Below the pieces are notes generated by a model. The model was not told where the DNA came from. It ran no database searches and worked only from the letters and a program-made list of their open reading frames with translations. The position numbers and the translations under genes were made by a program. This document shows positions 18,072 to 25,777 of a stretch of 64,000 bases of DNA, piece by piece. Every line of letters starts with the position of its first letter. The stretch's first letter is position 1. This DNA comes from Cognataquiflexum rubidum. Lineage in GTDB: Bacteria > Bacteroidota > Bacteroidia > Cytophagales > Cyclobacteriaceae. The DNA is taken from contig NZ_JAKZAL010000007.1 of assembly GCF_022538115.1 (NCBI RefSeq), positions 62,001 through 126,000 of the forward strand, written 5' to 3'.

Positions 18072-18706
18072 ATCAGGCGCTTTGGGAAGGAATAAGTATG
18101 GGGCTGGTACTGTCGGCGATGATCGGACCGGTATTTTTCGCATTGATCCAAAACAGCCTTGAACATGGATTTCGGTATGCTGCGGTTTTGGCCTTGGGGA
18201 TTTTGCTTTCCGACCTCATCTATGTCTTAATCACGTACTTCAGTGTTTCACTTTTTGCCCGGAATCCTTATTTTGAGATCATCCTTGGGTACATTGGTGG
18301 GATTGTATTGATTGGTTTTGGGATTTCTACCATTCTCAAAAAAAACAGGAACAGACCTAATTCCGGTGGGATACCTTTGCCCAAAACCAAAAAAAGAACC
18401 GGGTTTATGAAGGGATTTGGGATCAACGGGGTCAACCCATTTGTATTGCTTTTTTGGATCTCCATCGCGGGATTGGTCAACCTCAAACAGGAGTACCAAA
18501 GGATAGACATTTGGCTGTATTATACAGGGATCCTGCTGACAGTATTCTGCATTGACCTGCTCAAGGCATTTATCGCCAAGCAGCTTTCGGGATTTGTCAC
18601 CCCTAAGCTGATGGCCAAACTCAATATCGTAGTAGGATTGGTGTTGATTTTCTTTGGAAGTAAATTGGTGAAGTTTGCATTAGACAAACAGGTTTTGATA
18701 GGGTAG
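18068..18706 (+). CDS. LysE family translocator
   Basis: A 212-residue membrane protein with six hydrophobic segments, matching the LysE/RhtB exporter family. The N-terminal motif GMVLSAMIGPVFFALIQNSL (residues about 10-30, first residue here read as L) is typical of these amino-acid exporters. The ATG at 18068 overlaps the GH3 gene stop, and the family N-terminus begins there. The longer frame from 17957 would add a very basic segment that is only a shadow of the GH3 gene. The substrate cannot be told from sequence. Confidence 0.88.
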   Translation: MNQALWEGISMGLVLSAMIGPVFFALIQNSLEHGFRYAAVLALGILLSDLIYVLITYFSVSLFARNPYFEIILGYIGGIVLIGFGISTILKKNRNRPNSGGIPLPKTKKRTGFMKGFGINGVNPFVLLFWISIAGLVNLKQEYQRIDIWLYYTGILLTVFCIDLLKAFIAKQLSGFVTPKLMAKLNIVVGLVLIFFGSKLVKFALDKQVLIG

Positions 18707-18817
18707 GAGATTTAGAGTCAATTTTAAGAGGTGTTTTTCCAAGAATCCAAGTTAATCCCTCTTGGTGGAAAATTGTTTGATCCCGTTGGGGTCGTGGGTA
18801 ATAAAAACCATTTTTTT

Positions 18818-19007
18818 CCATTGGTTTCACCCATGGCTATTGAGAGATTTGATCCAATTCTGAATCATGTTTTATTGAGGATTGAAATTTTTTTTCCGAC
18901 CACGTAGTGGTCCAACTTCTCAATACTGTGTCCGCCGTTGCGGAGCCCCCGGAGCAACCAGGGGTAAAAAGGACAAAAGTTAGATGGCAACAACCCTGAA
19001 AGGGTTG
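18818..19007. repeat. REP-like palindrome cluster A, left of the RAYT gene
   Basis: A degenerate series of short hairpins with three-base loops: CCATTGGT/ACCCATGG at 18818-18836 (one mismatch), GACCAC/GTGGTC at 18898-18912 and CAACCCT/AGGGTTG at 18991-19007. A decayed C-rich/G-rich pair lies near 18950. The same units recur in the same order in clusters B and C. It fills the gap between the LysE-type gene and the transposase and has no gene. Confidence 0.8.
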
Positions 19008-19044
19008 AACTTTTTACAAAATCATAATTAAAAATTCACTCAAT

Positions 19045-19491
19045 CTACAACAGGTATTTTGGGTCAAACTTGATTTCGTATTCTTCCAAAAATGCTTGAT
19101 ATTCTTCTAAAAATGAAACCTTTTTATGATGTTCCTCTTGGGTCTTAATGTAATTCATTAACCTGTCTTTTGCTTTGATGCTCTCTGAAAATGCGCTGTA
19201 TCCATCCTGCCATCCATTAAAATTTGGGAAAATACCTTCCCTGTTTATAAAATCGCTTGAGGCGAGTTTGATGTCTTTTATTAGAGCAGCAACAGACAAT
19301 GTAGGGTGAATATGTGTTAGAATATGAATATGTTCTTCCATTCCATTGACCCTATACAGGTGGCAATTCTTATTGGTAAGTAACTGATGGATATAGGCAA
19401 AAAGTCTTTTCTTTTCAGTTTGAAGTAGTACCGGTTTCCGATGTTTGGTGGAAAAAACAATATGAAAAATAATTTGGGTGTAGGTGCTCAT
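19045..19491 (-). mobile_element. REP-associated tyrosine transposase (RAYT, Y1/HUH family)
   Basis: A 148-residue single-strand transposase of the IS200-like Y1 family. The HUH metal site is His54-Ile-His56 (EEHIHIL) and the likely nucleophile is Tyr114 (LMNYIKTQEEHH). I start at the ATG at 19491 (MSTYTQIIFHIVFSTKHR), which is the normal family N-terminus. It is flanked on both sides by REP-like palindromes (clusters A and B), the arrangement expected of a domesticated RAYT that moves or maintains those repeats. The frame is intact, so the protein may be active. Confidence 0.92.
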
Positions 19492-19560
19492 AGACGAATT
19501 TGGTTTTAAATGTGATGAATAGTTGAATGTAAAAATTTTCAATTAAGTTTTAAAGAATTC

Positions 19561-19845
19561 GACCCCTTTAGGGTCGTTGAAAAAGAATTAATGCCCTTTT
19601 TTCCATGGGTTTCACCCATGGCTATTGAAAGGTTTGACCCCTTTAGGGTCGTTAAGAATTAGCAGGATTTAATACTTCCAAAGGAATTAGCCCATTGCAA
19701 TGAAAGAATTGACCCATTTGGTGTCATTGTTTTTGGACAACTTTAATAATTCCCGACCATGAAGTGGTCGAACTTTTCAATAGCCCCCGGTGCAACCGGG
19801 GGTAAAAAGGACAAAAGTTAGATGGCAACAACCCTGAAAGGGTTG
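19561..19845. repeat. REP-like palindrome cluster B, right of the RAYT gene
   Basis: Six hairpins in series: GACCC...GGGTC at 19561-19575 and again at 19636-19650, CCATGGGT-TTC-ACCCATGG at 19603-19621, GACCA...TGGTC at 19755-19769, CCCCCGGT-GCA-ACCGGGGG at 19784-19802 and CAACCCT-GAA-AGGGTTG at 19829-19845. Most have a perfect stem of 6-8 bases and a three-base loop. The cluster lies between the transposase start and the end of the downstream minus-strand gene. Confidence 0.88.
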
Positions 19846-19875
19846 AACCCTTGATGGTAATTCTTAGATTTTTTC

Positions 19876-21516
19876 TCACTCCACTTCCACATCAAAAGCC
19901 CCGTTGACGATTTTTCCATCGATTTTTACCTGCACCCAGATCCTGTAATTGCCGGGTTGGGGAAAGGCATAAGGGAAGCTGACCATACTGTGTTCGATGT
20001 GATCGGGATCGGTTGGGTCGAGGTGGACCATATTTCCCATCAGGAGACTGTCACGTTCCTTTTCTGGCATTTGGTGCAAAACTTTGATCACACCATCGAT
20101 GCTGTCCGGAAAGCTCAGCCCTGACGGCAAATTTTGCATGCCTATTTTGCCTGATTCAAATCTTTCGAGCAACATCTGTTGCGAACCCATGGAATAATTG
20201 CCTGTAGGGTGGAGGTGGATGTACACAGACCCGTCGTGTTTCAGGACTACCGCATGACCCATCATGCCGAGATAGGGTTCAAGCTTGGCAGCATTTCCTT
20301 CCGGATCAAAAAGCGCAAAATCAAGGTTGTATAGGGTGCCAGTTTCAAAATTTTCTCCATCAGTTTCCCAGACTGCCGAGTATCCTCCCGGCAAATCGGT
20401 TTTGATCCCGGGTTTGCCACAGATCATGATATCTCCATCCAAGGAAGTCTTTTTACCCGAAACAGGATTGGAAAAGGTATAAGTGTCGTCCCGTCCCAAT
20501 ATGACATCTGTATTGGATATGAGCTGGAAATTTGAATTTTCAGGAATGGTAAAATCCGAAATGATGGTCTCTGAAAACCCTGTAAACCGGGTAATATCCG
20601 CATATACATGGTAATCGCCTGCCGGGATGGGAGGTAGCTTTACCTTGAAATTCAAGGAATCCAACCGCTCAGGGTGAAGGTGCGCAAACACATCCAAATC
20701 TCCCTTTCTGATCAAAAACAAATGCATCAGCTTGCCGTGGTCGGGGACTATCAGACTGAGCTTTCGTGAGGTTTTGCCTTGCTTGAGGGTAGCGGTGTCT
20801 ATTGCGAGGTGAAGGTAATGTTCCCCGGCTGCCGATTCAATTCGCGAATTGGCTTCGATGGGTTTGAAAAGGTAGTCGTTGTATTTTTCAGATTCTGAAT
20901 CCCACCAGGTTTTTCCTCCCCAAAGCACCAAGAGCATGATGACTGACCCGATGGCAATTCCATATTTTCTTCTTTTGTCCACAGCAGGGTTCCTTTCTTT
21001 TCCCGGATCCCGGATGCTGTCACTCATCGCTGAGGAGATGATGGTCACCATCAGGATTACCAAAAATATCCCCAGAATTGTCAGCGGAATGCCCAATTCG
21101 GAGGTCATGGAATTCTTGGCTGTGGGCCAAGCCATTACCGGAACGATCGCTTCAAAAGTTTGCCCATTGGCCTGCATCATCACCTGAACACTCGAAGTTC
21201 CCGAATTCATAAACCACAATTCGCCCTCATATTTTCCCGGTTCTCCGAGCACCGCCACCATGGGGTCGGCTTTAGGAGTTCCTTTCAGACCCGCAGACCA
21301 ATAAACAGGACGAACCTCAAGGGTAATATTTTCAGGATTTTCGGGAATGATGATGGTCACCCTCGCGATTCCGGGGACAACTTCAGCCGGTTGGATATTG
21401 GCGAGGATGCGGTAAGGTCCGAGAAGACCCTCATAAATGACTCCGGGACTTCCGATATGGCTGCTCGACAAATACCAAAGCAAAATAAGAATAGGCAATA
21501 CTGATTTTCTTTTCAT
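19876..21516 (-). CDS. Membrane-anchored periplasmic protein with PmoB-like layout and His-rich domain
   Basis: A 546-residue protein not recognised as a named family. It has a signal sequence (residues 1-20), a beta-type domain (about 25-135, resembling YtkA/FixH-like small domains), a membrane helix (141-163), a basic loop (164-185), a second helix (186-203) and a large C-terminal domain (204-546). The basic loop puts both globular domains in the periplasm. The C-terminal part holds two His-rich units of similar pattern: His260, 265, 279, 281 (ending FAHLHPE) and His421, 427, 434, 436 (ending YIHLHPTG), which suggest metal, perhaps copper, binding. The domain-helix-helix-domain order is that of PmoB/AmoB. 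The gene starts three bases after the PmoC-like gene. The PmoB copper ligands (HVH) are replaced here by VQV, so activity like PmoB is not implied. Confidence 0.65.
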   Translation of the reverse strand: MKRKSVLPILILLWYLSSSHIGSPGVIYEGLLGPYRILANIQPAEVVPGIARVTIIIPENPENITLEVRPVYWSAGLKGTPKADPMVAVLGEPGKYEGELWFMNSGTSSVQVMMQANGQTFEAIVPVMAWPTAKNSMTSELGIPLTILGIFLVILMVTIISSAMSDSIRDPGKERNPAVDKRRKYGIAIGSVIMLLVLWGGKTWWDSESEKYNDYLFKPIEANSRIESAAGEHYLHLAIDTATLKQGKTSRKLSLIVPDHGKLMHLFLIRKGDLDVFAHLHPERLDSLNFKVKLPPIPAGDYHVYADITRFTGFSETIISDFTIPENSNFQLISNTDVILGRDDTYTFSNPVSGKKTSLDGDIMICGKPGIKTDLPGGYSAVWETDGENFETGTLYNLDFALFDPEGNAAKLEPYLGMMGHAVVLKHDGSVYIHLHPTGNYSMGSQQMLLERFESGKIGMQNLPSGLSFPDSIDGVIKVLHQMPEKERDSLLMGNMVHLDPTDPDHIEHSMVSFPYAFPQPGNYRIWVQVKIDGKIVNGAFDVEVE

Positions 21517-21519
21517 AAT

Positions 21520-22722
21520 CTATCTCTTCACCTGCTTCATCCAATTGCCCCAAGAAAGCCCGACTCTTGAAGTCAGAATTCCAATACCCAAAGCTATTGC
21601 CAGACCTTTGATCAGATCCCAACCATAGGTAGAGAAATTGGGGTTGAACTGATACCTGAATTCGTAGCTTGGATTGGCAAAATAGGGCCAGGAGAACCTC
21701 CCAAAGAACCAACCCCTGCCGATTTCAGAAATCAAAACTTCAGAAAAGTACCATTGTACCGGGGTAAAACAGACAACGAAGATCAGGGAAAGCAGGACTG
21801 CCAAAAGCCACTTGTTGGAATTTCTCCATTTTTCGATGGCATAGTCAATGGCTATCGCCGGCACAATCAGGAGAATGGGGAAATGAAAAGGCTGGAACCG
21901 TGTGATGTAATTGAAGACCGGGCTGAGTTTGGGTTCGGCAGGAAACAAAGGCATAATCCACACCATTGCTGCCATGACAAAGGTATATATCAAAGCCATT
22001 TTGGTCGCGGCAAATCGATAAGGGGAAGCAAATGATATGGAAATCAAAAAAAGCGGAAACATCAAAGCGGCGATCTGATACGGCAAAACCCCATGAAGCA
22101 TATTCAAAAAGAAATACTCAGACACCAAGGTATAGACCATCACCAACAAAAACCCTGCGGACAAGGCGTACATCCATTGCAGGTGGGATTTGGTGCGGGC
22201 ATCCATTTTTTCTCCCAATTTGTTTTGGGCTGCAATCACTGAAATCATGGCGCCGAATTGGATCATCATCATCCCGAGCCCCAACAAAGCATGGGGTGGA
22301 GAGAGGATTTTTACATCAAGACCATAGGTATTGTGCCACCAATCGTCAAAAGGAGCGGAGGTCAACATCGCAAATGCCCCCCACACGCAAAACATCGCTC
22401 CCAAGGATCCATGGAAAATCCCCCAAAATCTGATGCTTTGCGACTTTTCTTCTTTGGAACCCCAAAAGCTGGTTTTCAACACTTTGATCCCCGAAAACAC
22501 CCCCGCGATCACTGCACCCAAATAAATCAGGATGTGGGGCGGAGAAAACAAGCCATCCCGGCCCACACTCATGTGCCATGAAATGTCCCATTGCAATCCC
22601 ACCGCGATGCACAGGGAAGCAAAAACGGTCGCATAGACATAAGTCGGAATCACGCGGGTGACCGTGGCGGTGTCAAATGCCGCAGACTCCGTCAGGGTGG
22701 TGGAGGTGAAATTTTGGTTCAT
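21520..22722 (-). CDS. Polytopic membrane protein with PmoC/AmoC-like copper-site motifs
   Basis: A 400-residue protein with about nine membrane helices. Two related motifs stand out. Asp46, His50 and His63 (WDISWH...RDGLFSPPH) have the D-x3-H-x12-H spacing of the PmoC CuC ligands, including the following RD and F-x-P-x-H. Asp126, His130 and His144 (DDWWH...SPPH) have x3 and x13 spacing like the CuD site (Asn, His, His) of PmoC. The two motifs look like an internal duplication. The helices and motif order fit subunit C of copper membrane monooxygenases, though the protein is longer and otherwise divergent. It shares an operon with the PmoB-like gene. No PmoA-like gene lies nearby. Function unproven; it could be another copper- or metal-dependent membrane enzyme. 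Confidence 0.6.
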   Translation of the reverse strand: MNQNFTSTTLTESAAFDTATVTRVIPTYVYATVFASLCIAVGLQWDISWHMSVGRDGLFSPPHILIYLGAVIAGVFSGIKVLKTSFWGSKEEKSQSIRFWGIFHGSLGAMFCVWGAFAMLTSAPFDDWWHNTYGLDVKILSPPHALLGLGMMMIQFGAMISVIAAQNKLGEKMDARTKSHLQWMYALSAGFLLVMVYTLVSEYFFLNMLHGVLPYQIAALMFPLFLISISFASPYRFAATKMALIYTFVMAAMVWIMPLFPAEPKLSPVFNYITRFQPFHFPILLIVPAIAIDYAIEKWRNSNKWLLAVLLSLIFVVCFTPVQWYFSEVLISEIGRGWFFGRFSWPYFANPSYEFRYQFNPNFSTYGWDLIKGLAIALGIGILTSRVGLSWGNWMKQVKR

Positions 22723-23007
22723 AAAAGTCTGATTTGGTTCTAAATATAGAAGTATTGGTCCCTAGATAGAAATATTCTGATGTTAAATTTTTCAGGCAAA
22801 TGGATAAAGCTACTTTTTGGAGATACTGGATTTAGGGCTTTGGTAGAGGTGAATGAATTATCATCCTAAAAGTCAAATTTTTTGTTTCAAACTAAGTTTC
22901 TTAAATATTTTTACCTAAACCCTTGTTTATTTTTAAATCATTAACTACATTTTGTTCTAAGTACTATGTGCTTACAGTTAAATTCTTTCATTTAAACGTT
23001 CAAATCA

Positions 23008-23478
23008 ATGGAAAACAGAATCTCCATCGAGATCCCAGCAGCGGATCTCCAAGCTGTAAAAGCAGCCCTCCAGCAAGTACAAAGCTTGTTGGCACCGTAT
23101 GTCATTGCGCTTACACCCGAGCAGCGCAAATCCATCCCCAAAATGAGTGACGGATCCGGTCCATTTGTAGACAAAGTGATGGACTATGCCGTCAACAATT
23201 CAGAATTTCTACCGGCATTTGTCAGTCTAGGAGAACTTGAAAAAGACTGGAATGCTACTTCGGGTTTGATGCCATTATTGAGGATGGTAGATCAGATCCA
23301 TGACACCATGAGCGATACTGCCATGCTAGCAGGATCGGAAGCCTACAAAGGTGCGTTGAGTTATTATAATTCGGTGAAGCAAGCCGCAAAAATGAATGCT
23401 CCGGATGCAAAAGCCATCTATGAAGACCTGAGAAAAAGGTTTGAAGGGCAAGGCAAAAAACCAAAGCCTACCGTGTAA
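23008..23478 (+). CDS. Conserved hypothetical cytoplasmic protein
   Basis: A 156-residue, mostly helical soluble protein with no signal or membrane segment. Features include the N-terminal MENRISIEIPAADLQAVK, a TPEQRKSIPKMSDGS segment and a helical C-terminus with EDLRKRFEGQGKKP. I believe similar proteins occur in other Bacteroidota, but I know no function. It stands alone, with a strong terminator 38 bases after its stop. Confidence 0.75.
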   Translation: MENRISIEIPAADLQAVKAALQQVQSLLAPYVIALTPEQRKSIPKMSDGSGPFVDKVMDYAVNNSEFLPAFVSLGELEKDWNATSGLMPLLRMVDQIHDTMSDTAMLAGSEAYKGALSYYNSVKQAAKMNAPDAKAIYEDLRKRFEGQGKKPKPTV

Positions 23479-23515
23479 ATTAAAAAAATAAACCCTTGAT
23501 TTGAACTTAGACTGC

Positions 23516-23543
23516 ACCGGACCTGAAAGGGTCCGGTTTTTTT
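23516..23543 (+). terminator. Intrinsic terminator
   Basis: Stem ACCGGACC (23516-23523) with GGTCCGGT (23530-23537), six-base loop, then a T run. It ends the hypothetical gene at 23008-23478. Confidence 0.9.
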
Positions 23544-23591
23544 GTGGACGATAATTGAGAAAAAACCATTCAAGTTTCCTAAACCAACACC

Positions 23592-23831
23592 TTGTCCACT
23601 TCTGATCACCGACAGTTCACCTCCGAACTGCATCAGTTTAGCAAAAAGCTCAGTGAGTTCACCTCCGAGCACAGTGAGTTGTGCAAAAAGCTCAGTGAAT
23701 TCACCTCCGAGCACAGTGAGTTGTGTAAAATGCTCAGTGAGTTCACCTCCGAGCACAGTGAGTTGTGTAAAATGCTCAGTAAGTTCACCTCCAAGCTCAG
23801 TAAGTTCACCTCCGAGGTCAGTAAGTTGTGA
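23592..23831 (+). CDS. Possible short coiled-coil repeat protein (uncertain)
   Basis: A 79-codon frame over a 42-base tandem repeat. Each repeat codes for 14 residues (about LSEFTSEHSELCKK), which is two heptads, so the product would be one regular coiled coil with a cysteine per repeat. It starts at an ATG but has no clear promoter, and it begins after the terminator at 23516-23543. Other frames over the same repeat, including the minus strand, are also open because the unit is a multiple of three. It may therefore be non-coding repeat DNA. Confidence 0.35.
   Translation: MSTSDHRQFTSELHQFSKKLSEFTSEHSELCKKLSEFTSEHSELCKMLSEFTSEHSELCKMLSKFTSKLSKFTSEVSKL
23615..23803. repeat. 42-bp tandem repeat array
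   Basis: Four consecutive 42-base units begin at 23615, 23657, 23699 and 23741, followed by a 21-base half unit (23783-23803) and a degenerate end to about 23845. Units 2-4 differ from each other by only a few bases; unit 1 is more diverged. Each unit opens with (G/A)TTCACCTCC. The 21-base half unit shows that the unit itself is a doubled 21-mer. There are no unique spacers, so this is not CRISPR. Confidence 0.9.
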
Positions 23832-23964
23832 AAAAAGGTGAACTGTGTAGGTAAAAAGGGGAGTGAGTTCGCCTATGTAGTGGGGGGAGGTACTTGGGAA
23901 GTACCCCTCTCCACTTGGGAAGTACTCTTTAAAATGGAAATGGATTTATGAAAAATCTAAAAAT

Positions 23965-23997
23965 AAAAAAGGTGCAAATTCAATTTGCACCTTTTTT
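23965..23997. terminator. Bidirectional intrinsic terminator
   Basis: AAAAAAGGTGCAAATT (23965-23980) is mirrored by AATTTGCACCTTTTTT (23982-23997), with A and T runs on both sides, so it works on either strand. It lies 46 bases past the stop of the minus-strand beta-barrel gene at 24043. Confidence 0.88.
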
Positions 23998-24042
23998 ATT
24001 TTTTAAGAAAACTCTGATTCTAAAAGAGTTTCAAGAATTTGA

Positions 24043-24738
24043 TCAAAAAATGAAATTAATACCAACTTGGTAATTTCTGCCGAACATGATCATAAATGAC
24101 TGTCCTGAGGAAACAGGTAGAAGTTTGCCTAGATCATTTTGAATGCTCTTGCTTTCCGTTATTCCATATCCCATAAGAGGCATGTTCATTTCTATCGAGA
24201 GATTGTTAAGAAAGCGATAGTGAAGACCAATGGATAAATCCATTCCATAATTCCGATAACTTTGGATTGTTTGTAATTCACCGTTTGTTATACTGTTAAT
24301 GCTGTTAATATGCTTTTCTGAATAGCCACTAACTCCTATACCTGTTTCTCCAAATAGTTGAAGGTTTTCGTCTAATTCAAAAAACTTTCTTGCAAAAACC
24401 CCAATACCTGAGGTGTTCAAATACTGATCACCCCAACCTTCATTAAATTCATTATAGATGTAATCTTGTCCAAAGTGACGTCTATTGAATAATCCTTCTA
24501 CACCCGCCATCCACTTGTCATTAAGCATGTAGGCCAGACCTGGAGAAAATGTATAAGTATGGGATATATTATTTGATGAAGCCGAAGTTGGGTTAGAAGT
24601 GTTTTCATAAGAGGAATTAGTAAAACCTAGCTCTACACCTACATTTCCCCTTATAATCCATGATCCCTTTTCCATTTGTGCCCAACTGTTGTGGGAAAAT
24701 GAAATAAGTACAAATATTAAAATTGACCTTATTTTCAT
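24043..24738 (-). CDS. Outer-membrane beta-barrel protein (second of tandem pair)
   Basis: A 231-residue protein with a signal peptide ending at NSWAQ (residue 21), followed by alternating polar and hydrophobic strands and a C-terminal strand ending in Phe (VGINFIF), as in eight-stranded OmpA/OmpW-like barrels. Segments SPGLAYMLNDKWMAGVEGLF and GIGVFARKFFEL are typical of the Bacteroidota outer-membrane beta-barrel family. Its start overlaps the stop of the upstream paralog by four bases, so the two are translated together. No ligand is known. Confidence 0.8.
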   Translation of the reverse strand: MKIRSILIFVLISFSHNSWAQMEKGSWIIRGNVGVELGFTNSSYENTSNPTSASSNNISHTYTFSPGLAYMLNDKWMAGVEGLFNRRHFGQDYIYNEFNEGWGDQYLNTSGIGVFARKFFELDENLQLFGETGIGVSGYSEKHINSINSITNGELQTIQSYRNYGMDLSIGLHYRFLNNLSIEMNMPLMGYGITESKSIQNDLGKLLPVSSGQSFMIMFGRNYQVGINFIF

Positions 24739-25400
24739 TGTTTGTTAATAAAAAAGTTGACACCTAAGAAAATTGATGTTGTGTTTATCCCAATATTCAA
24801 ATCATGGATATTTGTCCTTGATTCAACGTTGGGCTCATTTTCCTTTTGGACGCTGTAGCTGTAACCTATAGGGGAAATCAAAGCTTCTATTGCCAACCAT
24901 TTTTTTGGGAAATAAGCAATTCCACCATATCCTTTTAGCTGTAAACCATTTGTTCTCAATTCTCTTTCCTCAGTATTCGGGCTTGAAACATCGCTATTGA
25001 TTCTGTTAAAGTATCCGATGTCAGCCTGGGCAAAAAGGAAAACCTGTTCGGAAATCGAAAAATATTTTCTCGTAAAAGCCCCAATACTAGCAGTCGTAGA
25101 TTTTTGGCGGAAAATAAGTTCGTCTGTGCTTTCAAGATTATTTGTCCAATAACTTCTCCGGTACGATAGATTCATTCCCACCACCAAATTCTTTTTTACA
25201 AACTTCCCTACCTGAGGAGAAATGTCAAATCCTTGGTTTTTATAAATGTTTTTATCTGTGGATGGTGGGTTTGACCTGATATCATGGTTGATATAATAGT
25301 TAAGTGACCCACCTAACATCCAATCTCCTTTGCTGGTTTGGGCTTCTAAAGAGGAAAATACTCCTGAAGCAACAATAATAAATAGTAGTTTTAGTTTCAT
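24735..25400 (-). CDS. Outer-membrane beta-barrel protein (first of tandem pair)
   Basis: A 221-residue protein from the ATG at 25400 (MKLKLLFIIVASGVFSS), with signal cleavage likely after LEAQ. The layout matches the next gene: a KGDWMLGGSLNYY start, a central FTRKYFSISEQVFLFAQADI segment and a final strand FLGVNFFINKQ. The pair looks like a tandem duplication that has since diverged strongly. A small outer-membrane barrel is the best guess. Confidence 0.8.
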   Translation of the reverse strand: MKLKLLFIIVASGVFSSLEAQTSKGDWMLGGSLNYYINHDIRSNPPSTDKNIYKNQGFDISPQVGKFVKKNLVVGMNLSYRRSYWTNNLESTDELIFRQKSTTASIGAFTRKYFSISEQVFLFAQADIGYFNRINSDVSSPNTEERELRTNGLQLKGYGGIAYFPKKWLAIEALISPIGYSYSVQKENEPNVESRTNIHDLNIGINTTSIFLGVNFFINKQ

Positions 25401-25546
25401 GATGCAATGATACATCTATCACTAAGAAAAACAAGCTAATAGTTTTAAAATATTTTGATACAATAAACAAGCTAATTTAGATAACCGTGTGGGTATTCGA
25501 GTGAGAATGAATACTATGAAACTTCCAAAGAGGAGTTAAAAAATTC

Positions 25547-25766
25547 GACACCTTAAGGGTCGTAGACAATCAAATCGATATCCTTTTTTCCATGGGTTTC
25601 ACCCATGGCTATTGAAATGTTTGACCCCTTTGGGGTCTTTTTAAAATTAAGGATTAATGCTTCAAAGCAAGGGAGTGACGGCAAAGCCGTCCAACTTCTC
25701 AATAGCCCCCGGTGCAACCGGGGGTAAAAAGAAACAAGATAGTTGACAACAACCCTGGAAGGGTTG
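25547..25766. repeat. REP-like palindrome cluster C, orphan
   Basis: The same palindrome set as in clusters A and B, with no transposase next to it: GACAC...GGGTC at 25547-25561, CCATGGGT-TTC-ACCCATGG at 25590-25608, GACCCC-TTT-GGGGTC at 25623-25637, GACGGC-AAA-GCCGTC at 25677-25691, CCCCCGGT-GCA-ACCGGGGG at 25706-25724 and CAACCCT-GGA-AGGGTTG at 25750-25766. It sits just after the stop of the acylase gene, where it could also act as a transcript end or stabiliser. Confidence 0.88.
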
Positions 25767-25777
25767 AACCTTGACAA

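Noticed and set aside
23615-23845. CRISPR array
   Set aside because: The 42-base units follow each other directly, with no unique spacers and no cas genes; it is a simple tandem repeat.
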